Of a stretch of DNA of 64,000 nucleotides, positions 62,092 to 64,000 are shown one piece after another; positions within the stretch are counted from its first letter, which is position 1, and each line of letters starts with the position of its first letter. The translations under genes and the position numbers were made by a program. The notes beneath the pieces are model-generated. The model saw only the letters and a list, made by a program, of their open reading frames with translations. It was not told the DNA's origin and did no database searches. The DNA is from GM7GCV1 sp965221105 (GTDB taxonomy: Bacteria; Pseudomonadota; Gammaproteobacteria; Pseudomonadales; GM7GCV1). The stretch is from the NCBI GenBank assembly GCA_965221105.1, contig OZ244871.1:62001-126000 (forward strand), in the 5' to 3' direction.

Positions 62092-63419
62092 CACTGGTGC
62101 ACCTCTATCTGCATTCCCAGTTGCTGTGCACTCTCAACAAAATTGGGAAACGAAGTCGCCACATTGTCGCAGTTCAGAATTTCAACCGGCCCGGCCGCAC
62201 GAATTCCAGCGACCGCAAATGCCATGGCAATACGGTGGTCACCATGTGAACTGACACGTCCCTTGGTAAAAGCCACACCTGAAGCAACACCATGAATCTC
62301 AATACCATCATCCAGAACCTGGTGTCGAACTCCAAGAACACCCAGCCCTTCGGCCATTGCCTGGATTCTGTCGCTTTCCTTGACACGCAGTTCTTGAGCA
62401 CCAGACAGACGTGTCCTTCCCTCTGCACAACTTGCTGCAATAAATAAAACAGGGAACTCATCAATCGCCAAAGGAACCAGTTTCTCGGGGATAGTGATGC
62501 CACTCAACCGGGATGAACGTGCGCGAACATCTGCAACCGGCTCTCCGCCCACCGAGCGTTCATTTTCCAGAGTCAGATCCGCTCCCATCTGCCGGAGGAT
62601 ATGAATGACGCCATCACGAGTTGGGTTCATACCGACATGTCTGAGCACGACATCAGCATTCTCGGCTATACAGGCCGCAACCATAAAGAAAGCAGCTGAG
62701 GAGATGTCCCCGGGGATATCAAGATCAGTGGCTGTCAGAATGCCGCCGCCGTGCAGGCTGATTCGGCTGTCTGCCCGTTCAACCGGGTACCCAAATGCAC
62801 ACAGCATGCGCTCGGTATGATCCCGGGTGGGCGCAGGCTCAATAACCGCTGTCTCGCCCTGGGCGTAGAGACCTGCCAGCAAAATGCTGGATTTGACCTG
62901 CGCACTGGCCATGGGCATAGGATACTCAATCCCCACCAGATGTTTACCACCTTTTATTTCAAGGGGAGGGCATCCTGCGCGAGCAGTGATAACCTGCGCG
63001 CCCATGAGCGAAAGCGGGGCTGCCACGCGCGACATGGGACGCCTGCTGAGAGACTCATCACCAACAAGCATCGAATCAAATCCCTGTGCCGCCAGCACCC
63101 CCGCCAGAAGACGCATGGATGTCCCTGAGTTGCCCAGGTTCAGCGCTGCTTCAGGTGTGTTCAATCCGTGCAGGCCAACACCTTGAATCTCCAGTTCGCC
63201 TTCGACCGGATCGCTGATTTCAACCCCCATCGCACGAAACGCCGACAGCGTCGCCAGCACATCCTCTCCCTCGAGAAACCCGGAAACTCTTGTCCTGCCC
63301 ACAGCGAGACTACCGAGCATAATGGCTCGGTGAGATATGGACTTGTCGCCAGCCACACGCACCCTGCCATCAAGCGTCGTCACGGTGCTTGAGATGAATC
63401 TCAGATTGGAAGCAGGCAT
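62091..63419 (-). CDS. aroA: 5-enolpyruvylshikimate-3-phosphate synthase
   Basis: Makes EPSP in the shikimate pathway; the target of glyphosate. The 442-residue protein has VAGDKSISHRAIMLGSLAVG, the phosphoenolpyruvate-site LGNSGTSMRLLAGVLAAQGF, LSRRPMSRV, and RVKESDRIQAMAEGL. Residues around the glyphosate site (LGNSGTSMR) are closer to the class II (Pseudomonas-type) pattern than to LGNAGTAMR of class I, from memory. Start ATG 63419, six bases after a TTG. Confidence 0.95.
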   Translation of the reverse strand: MPASNLRFISSTVTTLDGRVRVAGDKSISHRAIMLGSLAVGRTRVSGFLEGEDVLATLSAFRAMGVEISDPVEGELEIQGVGLHGLNTPEAALNLGNSGTSMRLLAGVLAAQGFDSMLVGDESLSRRPMSRVAAPLSLMGAQVITARAGCPPLEIKGGKHLVGIEYPMPMASAQVKSSILLAGLYAQGETAVIEPAPTRDHTERMLCAFGYPVERADSRISLHGGGILTATDLDIPGDISSAAFFMVAACIAENADVVLRHVGMNPTRDGVIHILRQMGADLTLENERSVGGEPVADVRARSSRLSGITIPEKLVPLAIDEFPVLFIAASCAEGRTRLSGAQELRVKESDRIQAMAEGLGVLGVRHQVLDDGIEIHGVASGVAFTKGRVSSHGDHRIAMAFAVAGIRAAGPVEILNCDNVATSFPNFVESAQQLGMQIEVHQ

Positions 63420-63432
63420 GCGCAACGGGTGC

Positions 63433-64000
63433 TTACATCTGCGGAGTTACAGCTTTTGTGGACAGCGTATCTGGAGCCGTCTGATCGATGTCCCGATAAC
63501 GTCTGCGCGCCGCCTGAGAGCGCCTGAGAATATCCTCAATCTGCTCTCCTGAACCCTGCCTGATCAGTTCTCGAAGCTGTAGCAGGTGAGATTCAAAATT
63601 ATCCAGTTGCCGAAGGAGTGCTGGCTGGTTGGCAAGAAATATGTCGCGCCACATCAGGGGGTCGGACTCGGCTATTCTCGTAAAATCCCGAAAGCCCCCG
63701 CCAGCGTAGCGGAATATCTCCGTTGTGGCGTCCAATGCCGCCAGTGAGTCCACCAGTCCATAGGCCAGCAAATGAGGCAGGTGACTGGTTGCAGCAAGCA
63801 CCTCATCATGATGTTCAGTGTCCATCAAATCTACCTGACTTCCCACTGCTTGCCACAACTTCGACACCAGCTGAATATCCTTCGCGGCATTGCAGGCCAG
63901 GGGCGTCAGGATGACTCGCCTGCCTTCAAACAGAGTGGAGCTGGCTGATTCGATCCCGGTTTTTTCCGATCCGGCAATCGGATGACCTGGGACAAAGGGG
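63433..64000 (-). CDS. tyrA: Prephenate dehydrogenase, C-terminal part (runs off the window)
   Basis: Converts prephenate to 4-hydroxyphenylpyruvate in tyrosine synthesis. The 188 codons visible read PFVPGHPIAGSEKTGIESAS (substrate-binding GHPIAGSE), EGRRVILTPLACNAAKDIQL, and then EHHDEVLAATSHLPHLLAYG, the catalytic domain's HDxxxAxxSHLPH motif. The 5' end lies beyond the window. In relatives tyrA precedes aroA or is fused to it; here the two are separate genes 13 bp apart. Confidence 0.93.
   Translation of the reverse strand, partial: PFVPGHPIAGSEKTGIESASSTLFEGRRVILTPLACNAAKDIQLVSKLWQAVGSQVDLMDTEHHDEVLAATSHLPHLLAYGLVDSLAALDATTEIFRYAGGGFRDFTRIAESDPLMWRDIFLANQPALLRQLDNFESHLLQLRELIRQGSGEQIEDILRRSQAARRRYRDIDQTAPDTLSTKAVTPQM

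Overview
This window looks like chromosome from a gammaproteobacterium. It carries many decayed insertion sequences and broken genes between blocks of conserved housekeeping genes. The class-level call rests on gene content and order. The blocks are (tyrA)-aroA-cmk-rpsA-ihfB-lapA-lapB-pyrF (64.0 to 56.6 kb), dnaQ/rnhA/methyltransferase divergent from gloB (51.8-54.7 kb), dapA-bamC (48.4-50.3 kb) and dksA-gluQ-pcnB-folK-panB (35.7-40.0 kb). RsmJ, FabV, MsrPQ, MiaE and DapE fit the same class. I cannot name the genus. So many transposase fragments, in-frame stops and truncated partners suggest a lineage with relaxed selection, for example one recently restricted to a host, but that is inference.

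Layout. 0-8 kb: an IS630 copy with a 1-bp deletion, aroC, a small membrane protein, a 0.43-kb mini-element against the 3' end of tRNA-Ala(GGC), an intact IS1634-type transposase, mdh, and a larger relative of the mini-element. 8-17 kb: a bcp-type peroxiredoxin with a broken second copy, yajC without secDF, a D-cysteine desulfhydrase-like gene, an AGCS symporter, an ISAzo13 relic, a glycosyltransferase, miaE and a DUF4143 ATPase whose upstream region holds 22-bp direct repeats. 17-23 kb: purC, then a graveyard of toxin-antitoxin modules (AbiE-like, two ParDE-like, a HepT relic), an IS630 relic and an alcohol dehydrogenase pseudogene. 23-30 kb: a malonyl-CoA/acyl-CoA synthetase, msrQ-msrP, pepN and an unknown secreted protein. 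30.8-35.3 kb: two opposed group II intron remnants, a perfect 34-bp palindrome, 1.2 kb of unexplained sequence and three genes for secreted proteins. The first of the three has a run of 20 cytosines at its 5' end.

35.7-42.3 kb: the dksA to dapE block and an intact VapC/antitoxin pair. 42.4-46.0 kb: at least five mobile-element remnants stacked together, including a TnpB-only IS605-type element with matched ends. 46.2-54.7 kb: rsmJ, a DnaA-box cluster, a decayed metallo-hydrolase gene, bamC, dapA, fabV, dnaQ, rnhA, a methyltransferase and gloB. 54.7-56.5 kb: an IS66 relic, the tail of mltD, and a 74-residue secreted peptide with Met-Glu/Asp repeats. 56.6-64 kb: the aroA-rpsA-pyrF block, all on the minus strand.

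The most interesting signal is the homopolymer tract at 35212-35231. It lies between a well-placed ribosome binding site plus ATG and an in-frame signal peptide. At 20 cytosines the gene is out of frame, and at 18 or 21 it is in frame, as expected for slipped-strand phase variation of a secreted protein. Several conserved operons are also broken: purC from dapA-bamC, mltD from gloB, secDF from yajC and panC from panB. These losses show how mobile elements have reshaped this genome.
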